A stretch of DNA of 50,246 bases from Pedobacter alluvionis (GTDB lineage Bacteria > Bacteroidota > Bacteroidia > Sphingobacteriales > Sphingobacteriaceae). The stretch lies in the NCBI RefSeq assembly GCF_003664035.1, contig NZ_RCCK01000017.1, forward strand, positions 1-50,246, written 5' to 3'. Shown one piece after another: positions 18,715 to 26,562 of this stretch; position 1 is the first letter of the stretch, and every line of letters begins with the position of its first letter. A model generated the notes under the pieces. That model was not told the DNA's origin, did not search any database, and saw only the letters and a list, made by a program, of their open reading frames with translations. A program made the translations under genes and the position numbers.

Positions 18715-19977
18715 ATGCTTAAACAAATCTATTTATCGCTTTTATTATTATTTAGTACCTGCGGTTTTGCGCAAAACATTCAGAGCAGAAAAGCTGATAG
18801 CTTATACGCAGTCAAAAGTTATATTGCTGCAGGTCGTTATTATTTGCTTGCTGCTGGCACCGACGAATTTAAATCCTTAAAACGTAATGAATATTATAAT
18901 GCTGCCTGCTGTTACGCGTTAAGCGGTAAAGCCGATAGCGCCATGTTTCTGCTAAAAAAAGCGGTTGAATATGGTTATAAAGATGGGGCACACCTAAAGG
19001 TAGACACCGATCTTGATGCACTGCATTCCATGCCCGAATGGGCCACATTAGTTGCCAGGATTGGAAATATCAAGGCCAGTACAAATGATCCGCTGAAAGC
19101 TAAACTAGTTACCACCGACATCAAAAATTTCTGGAAGGCATATGACCTTGCACATCAGGACACAGCCAACCGTTTAGCTATTTATAAAAAATATTACGTA
19201 GAGCCAGGTACAGTTGGCTTGCAGGACTATTTTGCCATAAAGGTAGGCAGCGTAAAAAAATTCGTGCAAACGCATGATAGTAAGCCTAAGTTTTACGCCG
19301 CAATCCGTAAAAATACTTTTATGGTTGAGTCGCAAAAGCCACAGATGATAGCTAGCTTTGTGAAGTTGAAACAACTCTACCAAGCAGCTAATTTCCCCGA
19401 CGTTTATTTTGTGATTGGCGCGTTTACATCGGGTGGTACATCGACCGAAAGCGGGCTACTAATAGGTCTTGATCAGGGCGTGCGTACATCCGATATCCCG
19501 GTAACAGAACTTACGCTTTGGCAAAATAACAATTTTAACAATCTATCCAATTTGCCCAACACAATAGCACATGAGTTGATCCATTTTAATCAGAATGGGA
19601 TGAAACGGGATACATCTCTTTTATGCGGTGTAATGATAGAAGGCATGGCCGATTTTATTGGGGAACTAATATCTGGTAATAACGCTAATCCACGTTTGCA
19701 CGTATGGGCCAAAGGAAAAGAAAAACAAATATGGGCCGATTTTGAAAAAGAGATGTACTTGAAACGCAGTTATAACTGGATAGCAAATTCGAAACAGGAA
19801 ACTGCTGATAAACCGGCTGACTTAGGTTACTGGGTTGGATATCAAATTTGCAAAGCTTATTATGATAAAAGTGTCGATAAAGCCAAAGCCGTAAATGATA
19901 TGCTGAATATCAAAGATTACAAAGCCTTTTATCAGGAAAGTGGTGCGCACATGCTATTTACAAATGCAGCAAACTGA
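18715..19977 (+). CDS. Exported TPR/DUF2268-type zinc metalloprotease
   Basis: A 420-residue exported protein. Signal peptide (1-20), a short TPR-like module (about 20-125, ending with the typical LHSMPEW segment), then a domain like DUF2268 predicted Zn-dependent proteases. The zinc-binding motif HELIH is at residues 286-290, followed by a downstream glutamate in MIEGMADFIGEL, the expected third ligand region. Peptidase activity is inferred from these motifs; the substrate is unknown. It is monocistronic as far as can be seen. Confidence 0.8.
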   Translation: MLKQIYLSLLLLFSTCGFAQNIQSRKADSLYAVKSYIAAGRYYLLAAGTDEFKSLKRNEYYNAACCYALSGKADSAMFLLKKAVEYGYKDGAHLKVDTDLDALHSMPEWATLVARIGNIKASTNDPLKAKLVTTDIKNFWKAYDLAHQDTANRLAIYKKYYVEPGTVGLQDYFAIKVGSVKKFVQTHDSKPKFYAAIRKNTFMVESQKPQMIASFVKLKQLYQAANFPDVYFVIGAFTSGGTSTESGLLIGLDQGVRTSDIPVTELTLWQNNNFNNLSNLPNTIAHELIHFNQNGMKRDTSLLCGVMIEGMADFIGELISGNNANPRLHVWAKGKEKQIWADFEKEMYLKRSYNWIANSKQETADKPADLGYWVGYQICKAYYDKSVDKAKAVNDMLNIKDYKAFYQESGAHMLFTNAAN

Positions 19978-20071
19978 TGAACTAATCAACTTTGTCAAAA
20001 GAAAATGCTAGTCTACAATACCTAGCAAGGATGTCGCATTTTAGTATTAGTCAAGATACTATCTTCAGATG

Positions 20072-20383
20072 TTAACGTTCGGGGGTAAACTTGCCAGTCT
20101 GATCAGTTTCTGTTAACTTGATTACCTTTTCAACAGTGGTCACTTTGGTTGCAATATCAGTAATGGTGATTTCTGTTTTTGCATCATTCCATTTCCAGTT
20201 GGCAATAATGTAATTTTGCTTTTCATTTGGATCACATTTAACTACGCCACCACCATATTCAATAGTGTTGTCGTTTTTAAATGAATTCGTGTCATCTTTT
20301 CGACAATCTGGGAAAATTGCTTCCTGCCAATTGCTATTCTCAGATAATCGGTATTCTACCTTAACTAAGATCCAATCCCGGAG
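20072..20383 (-). pseudogene. Lipocalin-like protein, 5-prime part missing
   Basis: The minus strand reads about 103 residues without a start: WILVKVEYRLSENSNWQE, then strands such as NYIIANWKWNDAKTEI and a terminal TGKFTPER. This is the body of a small lipocalin-like lipoprotein whose signal peptide is gone; a stop codon (20384-20386) cuts it off upstream. Confidence 0.6.
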
Positions 20384-20388
20384 TTAAC

Positions 20389-20523
20389 CTATATTTCAGG
20401 ATGCTTTTTATCAAGCAGCCAAAAATACTCGCTTTCCGATCTTGGAGGGAGATCGACGTTATGTTCTCCATTTCGTATAATAGGTAGTGGCTTTTCTTCT
20501 CCATCAAATGATATACCGGGTTC
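20389..20523 (-). pseudogene. C-terminal fragment of an unidentified protein
   Basis: Reads EPGISFDGEEKPLPIIRN... to DKKHPEI and stop, about 44 residues with protein-like composition and no start codon. It lies directly upstream of the lipocalin-like remnant in another frame. Family unknown. Confidence 0.35.
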
Positions 20524-20744
20524 TTAGATGTTCTTTAAGAAAAAATAGCCAATCCAAATTCAGGCTTTCTTTTACGAACACAGCTGCCTTACAGAAGAGA
20601 AATATCCAAGCACACACTATCATTATTCTCTTATGCAGTAAGTAAGTTAATTAGATAGGAAATCACAAAGTATATTTCCATTTCAATAATACACGTTCTA
20701 AAGAAGCATATGTCAAAATTTATCTTACTCAATCTCACGACTGA

Positions 20745-21752
20745 TCATAATTCACCACTTATAAATGGTCTTATTCTGCTCTTGTCCGTTTCAGATAGGC
20801 TATTGTAAAATTCGATCATAGTAGATTTAATATGAGATATTTTAACTGCTCTGATGATTTTGGGGGCATTTTCCTTGTCGCTTCCTCTAACCATGATACC
20901 CAATAATTGCCCATCTGCATTAAATACGCCTCCTCCGCTCATCCCTGTTATGGCGTGCGCTTCTATTAAAAATTCGGCACTCGAATTATACGGTATATCT
21001 CCTTCAGTGTCTCCGGCAATCTTCAGTTTTTGGATGACTTGCGTAGCTTCTGTATCGGATAATATTTTTCCATAAGCAACTGCTCCATTGGGATAATTGG
21101 TATTATCCTGAGGATAGCCCACTCCAATTACCTTTTCACCTGCAACAGCGATATTCCAGGTTTGAGTTGCTGTTGTCCTATGCTCGGGATCATATAGCTG
21201 CAATGGTTCAGACGTTTTAACAAGTTCAGGGTATTTAGGAAAAGGACCTTGGGGAGTTCGTTGATTATCAATTATTCCTAGATAAAAATCTTCTGCCGGC
21301 AGTATGGTCGTATTAGTGGCACCGGAAGAAATATCAAAATGAATGAAGGGAAAATCTGCTATCAGCGTATTGCCTAAGGCTATGCTTCCGTTAATCGGGG
21401 GAATTTGTGACGTTTCGAAAATGCCAAGGTTTTCCGATGATAAATCAAAAAATTGGGCATTTCGGGAATTCCATCCAGTTATGTTATAGACATGATTGGC
21501 GCTTATATACAATCCCAAGCCATAATCGTTTTTTCTGCTCCATATTGTTTTTGAGCCAGAACCTCGTCTTCCAACGCTTCCCCTTACCCTGTTGAGCAGG
21601 TTGATCAGATTTTGGTCGTTACCATTTAATATTTCCTCAATTTTGGGGATGTCCAGATCACTTCTTGGAACAATTGGATTATTTCGTTTACATGACTGGA
21701 ACGATGTTCCAAAGATTATTAATAAAACTGATAATACTGTTTTTGCTTGCAT
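20745..21752 (-). CDS. Trypsin-like serine protease lipoprotein
   Basis: A 335-residue lipoprotein (Cys21 in SFQSC) with the pattern of chymotrypsin-fold proteases. The catalytic histidine is in ISANHV (His87), an acidic candidate lies in FPFIHFD (Asp140), and the nucleophile is in GMSGGG (Ser272), followed by the usual QLLGIMVRG strand. It probably acts at the cell envelope. The gene at 21764-22087 ends 11 bases upstream on the same strand, so they share a transcript. Some secreted trypsin-like proteins serve in polymorphic or defence loci, but nothing here shows that role. Confidence 0.72.
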   Translation of the reverse strand: MQAKTVLSVLLIIFGTSFQSCKRNNPIVPRSDLDIPKIEEILNGNDQNLINLLNRVRGSVGRRGSGSKTIWSRKNDYGLGLYISANHVYNITGWNSRNAQFFDLSSENLGIFETSQIPPINGSIALGNTLIADFPFIHFDISSGATNTTILPAEDFYLGIIDNQRTPQGPFPKYPELVKTSEPLQLYDPEHRTTATQTWNIAVAGEKVIGVGYPQDNTNYPNGAVAYGKILSDTEATQVIQKLKIAGDTEGDIPYNSSAEFLIEAHAITGMSGGGVFNADGQLLGIMVRGSDKENAPKIIRAVKISHIKSTMIEFYNSLSETDKSRIRPFISGEL

Positions 21753-21763
21753 AATATATGAGC

Positions 21764-22087
21764 TTAGAAAGGGTAAAAGTATTTGATATGGTTGACTCTC
21801 AAATTCCGCCTGTCTTTTTCGTGAATTTTGCTGTCACAAAAATGCTGTCCGCTTTTCTCATAGTCAGAAAGTAAATATCCTGGCAGCTTACTGAAATTCG
21901 AAGAATAAAAAAGGTTTTGTCTTTTGTAGACATCGAAAAACCAGGGACTTGAATTACTTATAACAGAAAGGGGCTTCAAATATAGATGTGTACCTATTAC
22001 TATGGAATAGGCTAAGCAATTTTTCTCAAATTGATATTGCAAGAGATATCTGAAAAAGATTTCCTCTATACTGCTTTGTTCCTCCAT
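21764..22087 (-). CDS. Hypothetical protein (107 aa)
   Basis: A 107-residue protein with a helical, aromatic-rich N-terminal half (EEIFFRYLLQYQFEKN). No family recognised and no signal peptide or membrane segment. It is 11 bases upstream of the trypsin-like lipoprotein and very likely co-transcribed with it, so a functional link is possible. Confidence 0.5.
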   Translation of the reverse strand: MEEQSSIEEIFFRYLLQYQFEKNCLAYSIVIGTHLYLKPLSVISNSSPWFFDVYKRQNLFYSSNFSKLPGYLLSDYEKSGQHFCDSKIHEKDRRNLRVNHIKYFYPF

Positions 22088-22255
22088 GGTCTGGTTTTTA
22101 ATAAATATTCAGTAAGCATCAAGAACATGGTTCCGTTTGCTATTATTATTTATACGATTCGATTGCTTAAAACGCTACATCCCACTTCAATCTTTTTACT
22201 ATATATCTAGAAGATGATTTTTTTAAATCATTTTGATCGGACTAAAATTTAGGAA

Positions 22256-22507
22256 TTATAAATGAACAGCGACATTAGAGAATGTAAATGATATAGGCAC
22301 ACCTTTCTGTCGTTCCAGGCACCATGGGAATGTGTTCCGCTTATATTTGACCAGGGCTTTCCGGGCTTTTTCAAAACTTGTTAAATTTAATTCACCTATA
22401 AAAGAGTAAAACCAAATCAGGTCTGATATCAATGCAAACTTGTGAGCGTCTATAAATGCCTGTTTTAGTCCGGTCGGTATGTGCGAGGCGTTTTCAAAAA
22501 TTAACAT
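22256..22507 (-). CDS. Small hypothetical protein (83 aa)
   Basis: An 83-residue mainly helical protein (GLKQAFIDAHKFALISDLIWF...). No family recognised. It is transcribed away from the helix-turn-helix gene at 22572, with about 60 bases between their starts, and probably belongs to the integrated-element remnant. Confidence 0.45.
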   Translation of the reverse strand: MLIFENASHIPTGLKQAFIDAHKFALISDLIWFYSFIGELNLTSFEKARKALVKYKRNTFPWCLERQKGVPISFTFSNVAVHL

Positions 22508-22571
22508 AAAAAATTATTAACCAATACGTTAATTGCGACAACCAAATATTCAATTCACAAAAATATTAACA

Positions 22572-22814
22572 GTGGAACCATTAACAAAAGAAGACTTAAG
22601 GCAGTTTAAAATACAACTGCTTTATGAAATAAGACAGATATTGGACGAAAAAATGAAAACAACATTAAATGATACACATCCAGAATGGATACGGAGCAAA
22701 GCTGTGCGCATTTTTATGAATATGTCCCCTGGTACCCTACAAAGCCTCAGAATTACGGGAAAGGTCAGGTTTAAGAAAGTTTTAGGATCATATTATTATA
22801 ATTTTGAGGATTGA
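22572..22814 (+). pseudogene. Helix-turn-helix protein, C-terminus frameshifted
   Basis: A small DNA-binding protein of the kind found next to Bacteroidota integrases. It has an N-terminal helix (LTKEDLRQFKIQLLYEIRQI) and the HTH IRSKAVRIFMNMSPGTLQSLR with a YYYNFED wing. The start is probably the GTG at 22572 (an upstream TTG at 22533 is also open). The ORF stops at 22814, but a single missing T near 22806 accounts for this: in the next frame the protein continues LKKKLFENEKK to a natural stop at 22844-22846. The lost tail is short, so partial function is possible. Confidence 0.6.
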
Positions 22815-22894
22815 AAAAAAAACTATTTGAAAATGAAAAAAAATGATACAATTAACTGGTTGGAATTTTTGATTCAGACTACAAAGGATAAAAG

Positions 22895-23366
22895 ACTTAC
22901 TACCTTTCTTGTAGGCTTGTTTTAAAGTTGTTTTAAATTTTGCAAAATAACTCACTGCTGTATTGGTTTTTATCTTTCGATTGGTACGTCCAACACTAGG
23001 AGAGGTCAGAAGATAGGCAGAATATTCTTCACAAAACGTCTCATTTAGAGATGAAAGGGGCACTTTATCGCCTGCAAAGTCTTTAAAATATTCAACAGAC
23101 ATTTTCCAGTTAAAAGAATTGGTACCTGACCTCTTTTTTTTCATTTCTTCAAAAAAATCTACAAAATTGCCATTTCTTTTTTCGTCAGATAGGAAATTGA
23201 ACCTTCGGTTCTGAATATCGAGCTGTCTTGTAGATCTTTCAAACTCAGCTAGCGCCAGTGTTTCACGATTATGATTTTTTTCCAACTCTGTTTGTGGATA
23301 ATAGTCTAAATAAAGGCTTTGCCTTCCGCTAATAAGATTTTTCCTTCTCAGTGTAACGCTTCCCAT
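22895..23366 (-). pseudogene. Truncated tyrosine recombinase (integrase)
   Basis: The N-terminal part of a Bacteroidota site-specific integrase. It has an arm-binding domain starting MGSVTLRRKNLISGRQSLYL and the SAM-like core-binding domain (residues 70-155, SVEYFKDFAGDKV... KFKTTLKQAYKKG). After YKKG the match ends and the frame runs on into unrelated sequence to 22788. The catalytic domain with its Arg-His-Tyr residues is absent. The deletion joins it tail to tail with the HTH gene at 22572-22814. It lies six bases after an excisionase-like gene. Confidence 0.8.
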
Positions 23367-23372
23367 AACTTA

Positions 23373-23933
23373 TTAACTTTTATAAAATATTTGGTTCAAT
23401 GCTGATCGGAGTACATAGCTGAACTTTCCGTTAGAGAATACTTCAAGATCATTCCGTTTGATCAGGTCATAAAGTGCTTTTTCTGATATACCAAAATGCT
23501 GTTGGGCATCAGTCATACTTATGCAGTAAACCAGCGCAGGGTTTTTAGTTCTTTCAGCAGGCTGGATTGGCTGAAAATCGACCTGTTTAAATGCCTTATC
23601 CAGATGCTTTCTTTTGATCAGTGTTTTCCGCTCGCTGAGCTGGATTGCTTTGATCCTGCCATTGTTGATCTGCTGATAAATTATCCTCTCACTACAATGA
23701 AGCAGGCGCGCAGCCTGTTTCACAGTAAGGAACTCTGCGGGCTGGTCATTAATCGCTTTTGTACGGGTACTAAGCGTCTGTTCATTGCTGGCAGAAATCT
23801 TTAGATTACGGATTTTTTGTTTGTAGTGCCTCCTGTTACAGTTCAGGCTGCAGTACTTAGTGACCGTAGTTTTTGCCAAGAATGTCTTACCGCAGTGTTC
23901 GCAGATTCGCTCAACTGTTATATTGCTACTCAT
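23373..23933 (-). CDS. Zinc-ribbon/excisionase-like DNA-binding protein
   Basis: A 186-residue protein with an N-terminal zinc ribbon (CEHCGKTF and CSLNC, residues 11-32), then a MerR/excisionase-type HTH (FLTVKQAARLLHCSERIIYQQINNGRI, about 70-98) and a second, weaker HTH near the C-terminus (DAQQHFGISEKALYDLIKR). Proteins like this precede integrases in Bacteroidota conjugative and mobilisable elements and direct excision. The integrase after it is truncated, so the element is immobile. The 10-bp-phased TGTCG repeats upstream (24045-24216) are its likely binding sites. Confidence 0.8.
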   Translation of the reverse strand: MSSNITVERICEHCGKTFLAKTTVTKYCSLNCNRRHYKQKIRNLKISASNEQTLSTRTKAINDQPAEFLTVKQAARLLHCSERIIYQQINNGRIKAIQLSERKTLIKRKHLDKAFKQVDFQPIQPAERTKNPALVYCISMTDAQQHFGISEKALYDLIKRNDLEVFSNGKFSYVLRSALNQIFYKS

Positions 23934-24782
23934 TTCATACTTTTTGCTGCATCTGCTACAAGTCGACAGGAATTTAGACGCCTAAACATCGGTGGTAATT
24001 TCCCCTTAAAATAGTGGGCTATTAGTACTGTTTAATGTTTTTTAGTGTCGTTAAGTGTCGATAAGCGACATAATTTCACCCATGATTTTTTTGGGAAAAA
24101 TTTGAGTCGCCCGAGCAACAAAAATGCGAAAAATAGTGGTAAACTTCCAATAAATTCAATTGAAAATATTAACATAACTTATTAACAATCAGGTTTTTGA
24201 TTGTCGTAAGTTGTCGAAATTAGTGGTTGTTTTCAGGGATTATTTGCCGATACAAAAACTGAAGCTCGTTTATATTCAATGCTTTAATGAATATAGGGGA
24301 CAAATCGGGGACTGCTTTGCACAAACCTAAATTAGCCTGATCAAAGATACAACATATCAGGTATTTAGGCAAAACAAATGCTGACAAAACATAAATTGGT
24401 GAAATTCAAAATCGCAGGAAACTCAGTGTTTCACTTTAAGGATTTTCAGCCAGCTCATGAGACGAATTATATGCTGAAATGTATACCGAAAGTAATTGAT
24501 ACAGAACTTCAAGCTATTTGATTATTAATTAGTTAATCAAAATAAGGAAGAAATAGGGAACTAAAACATGATAACATCCCAAACCATCGCAAAGAAACGA
24601 CAAATTAGCTCTCTAATTCATCTAACTTACACAAAACAAAGTAAGTATAATTTTTAAGGGGTAAAACAGGCAGTTTATATCTGAATTTGTGGTTCCAAGA
24701 GATCTTAAAATGAAAGAGACGACATTTGTGATAATATATACACTACTTCCCGCCAAACATTTCGTCAAAAAAAAGTAGATGT
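23934..24782. other. Non-coding stretch of the integrated element
   Basis: Contains the TGTCG repeat clusters, a minus-strand open run without ATG near 24230-24400 (KAVPDLSPIFIKALNINE...), and a 47-codon plus-strand ORF at 24378-24521 (MLTKHKLVKFKIAGNS...) that may be chance or remnant. No tRNA or clear attachment site was seen. Confidence 0.4.
24045..24216. repeat. TGTCG repeats spaced by one helical turn
   Basis: GTGTCG at 24045 and 24055, the inverted form GCGACA at 24065, then TTGTCG at 24201 and 24211. Within each cluster the units start exactly 10 bases apart, on one face of the helix. They lie 110-280 bases upstream of the excisionase-like gene. Confidence 0.55.
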
Positions 24783-25112
24783 TCCGAAGCATTACATAAC
24801 TCTCTCTTGGAGAAGGTGCCAACCGCCTTTATATGTCATGCTCTAGCTTTGTTTCTTCAAGTTCCTTTCGAAGTCTCAGCAGCTCTTCTCTTATTGGGAT
24901 AAGAGGAAATTTGTTTTCTTTCGTTGGTTTACATTATTTGTGAAGCTGGTTCCAATTGACTAAACTTTCTTTATAAACCCCAATTCTGGAGCTACTAAGA
25001 TTACATTGCCTCGCTAATAACTTAAAAATACCGCCTGAATTTTCTGATCTTTTTCATAGTCTTAAAGTTAAAGAGAATAAGAATTGTGTCCTAAAAAAGT
25101 TAGCAACCATCC
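24783..25112 (-). mobile_element. Degenerate IS3-family orfA, copy A
   Basis: On the minus strand the sequence starts with an IS end (GGTTGCTAACTTTTTTAGGA) and, across stops and frameshifts, reads an IS3 OrfA: MKKIRKF, LSY.RGNV, LVAPELG, then ENKFPLIPI, REELLRLRKELEETKLEHDI. OrfB is missing. Two shorter copies of the same left end are at 39.8 and 48.5 kb. Long decayed. Confidence 0.75.
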
Positions 25113-25234
25113 AATTTTGGTAAGATTAAGCCAACCATCAGATGGCGGAAGAACCACTTTCATTGAAATGAATATTTAAAGCCGGAAAGGTATATTTTTT
25201 GTAAATTCGACGTCAAAACTAAATTAACCTCACA

Positions 25235-26512
25235 ATGAAACTCAAATTTGAGACATGGATCGAAAAGAACCATTATTCAGACAATGCGTTAGCACTTTTC
25301 AAATCTTCAATCGAATGCTATAAGGCACAGGTATATCCCGCATCGCTCTTAATGGGCTACCTGGGTTTTGTCGTTGTTTTAAAAGACAGGATCATGGAAG
25401 CCGAGATGCCTTCTGGCTTTCCCCAGCAACTATGGATAGATGCCATAAGAGAATTACAGAATGAAGATCTTTGGGAAGCAGCAGCTTTTAATGCCGTAAT
25501 GCGGCAGGAAATATCACAAGGCCCAAAAGCTGGCCCCCCGTTCTTTCCTATAAATGACAGCCTCCGAAACCAGATAAGGTACTGGAAAGATCGCCGAAAC
25601 GATTGCGCGCACAATAAAGACAATGAGATCAATATTTCTCATGTGGATGGCTTATGGGCTTTCTTGGAATCCAACCTTCAAAAGATCACTATTGAGGGTG
25701 GGAAGGCTACTCTACTCAACAAATTTAAACGGCACTATGATAGGTCTTACACATCCGCAACACAAGACGTCACACCACTTATCATGGAAATCAGCAATGC
25801 TGTGTCAAAGGGAGAACTTCCGGATTTTTGGAAAGAATTGTTCGATGCAATAACCGATCTTTTTGATTACACAATTGAAATTTCTTTGATCAAGAAGATT
25901 TTTAAGCTTAACAGTTCCATTCTTACCGATTCGTTGATTGCATATATCAAGACGGACAACGGTTTAACAAAGGGCTTTTTGAATAAGGAACCGCACTTTT
26001 TTCAGCATCTTGGATTTTCGAAGGAAGAAACAAGGAATTTCTGGCAGAAAAAACTTAATAATATGAGCAACGGCCTAGCAGTTTTTGCGTCGATGCTCCG
26101 AAATAATCTCATTCCGCAAGATGACATCAATGAAGCTTGCCAGAGAATGGTTTTTTATGAACGATATCCTGAAAATAACGACGATCATAATGTTCTGGAG
26201 GTACATGGGTTTGGAGAAGCCCTTTTTGAACATCTCTTTGTAACGCATAGCAAAGCGCAGTGGTCGTATTGGAAATTTATGAATTCCAACGTAAGGTTAT
26301 ATATAACTTATGTCGAAAAATATCCATTAAAGGACGAAACTGTTGCTCTTCTCTGTGAAGAACTGGAAAAAGAAGACTTTGTTTCGTTTTTTGTAAGGGA
26401 TCAACTGGCAAACCTGTTTTCTTCGAACACTGGGAAAATGGACGAATTTAAGCAGGTAGCTGGGCGTATTGGCGCAACGTTGCCGGAGTCCATTAAAATA
26501 TTACATAATTAA
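25235..26512 (+). CDS. HEPN-like protein of the DarT-ATPase cluster
   Basis: A 425-residue soluble, helical protein with no named full-length family that I recognise. In residues 20-150 it has a bundle containing RNDCAH (Arg121 to His126), an Rx4H motif in the position expected for HEPN ribonuclease domains, preceded by a conserved-looking WKDRR. The C-terminal 270 residues are helical without clear motifs. It lies 50 bases before the giant ATPase/DarT gene on the same strand and is probably co-transcribed. HEPN proteins act as RNases or as partners of other toxins in many defence systems. The assignment rests on one motif plus context, so catalytic activity is inferred. Confidence 0.6.
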   Translation: MKLKFETWIEKNHYSDNALALFKSSIECYKAQVYPASLLMGYLGFVVVLKDRIMEAEMPSGFPQQLWIDAIRELQNEDLWEAAAFNAVMRQEISQGPKAGPPFFPINDSLRNQIRYWKDRRNDCAHNKDNEINISHVDGLWAFLESNLQKITIEGGKATLLNKFKRHYDRSYTSATQDVTPLIMEISNAVSKGELPDFWKELFDAITDLFDYTIEISLIKKIFKLNSSILTDSLIAYIKTDNGLTKGFLNKEPHFFQHLGFSKEETRNFWQKKLNNMSNGLAVFASMLRNNLIPQDDINEACQRMVFYERYPENNDDHNVLEVHGFGEALFEHLFVTHSKAQWSYWKFMNSNVRLYITYVEKYPLKDETVALLCEELEKEDFVSFFVRDQLANLFSSNTGKMDEFKQVAGRIGATLPESIKILHN

Positions 26513-26562
26513 ACATGCCCATCGGCGCCCTTTAAAAAACGATCTAATAACCAACTCAATTT

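Larger units (their letters stand above)
19978..20744. other. Decayed stretch
   Basis: No intact gene. Two minus-strand protein fragments (20072-20383 and 20389-20523) are listed separately; the rest holds nothing recognisable. Confidence 0.5.

Noticed and set aside
21764..22087. The peptide DVYKRQ, known as the mark of a sequencing-adapter read-through, occurs in the 107-residue protein.
   Set aside because: The codons here (GATGTCTACAAAAGACAA) differ from the adapter sequence at several positions, so it is a chance peptide match.
22788..22894. The last 36 residues of the integrase ORF as a new C-terminal domain.
   Set aside because: They are low-complexity, antisense to the HTH gene tail, and begin where family homology ends; this is read-through after a deletion.
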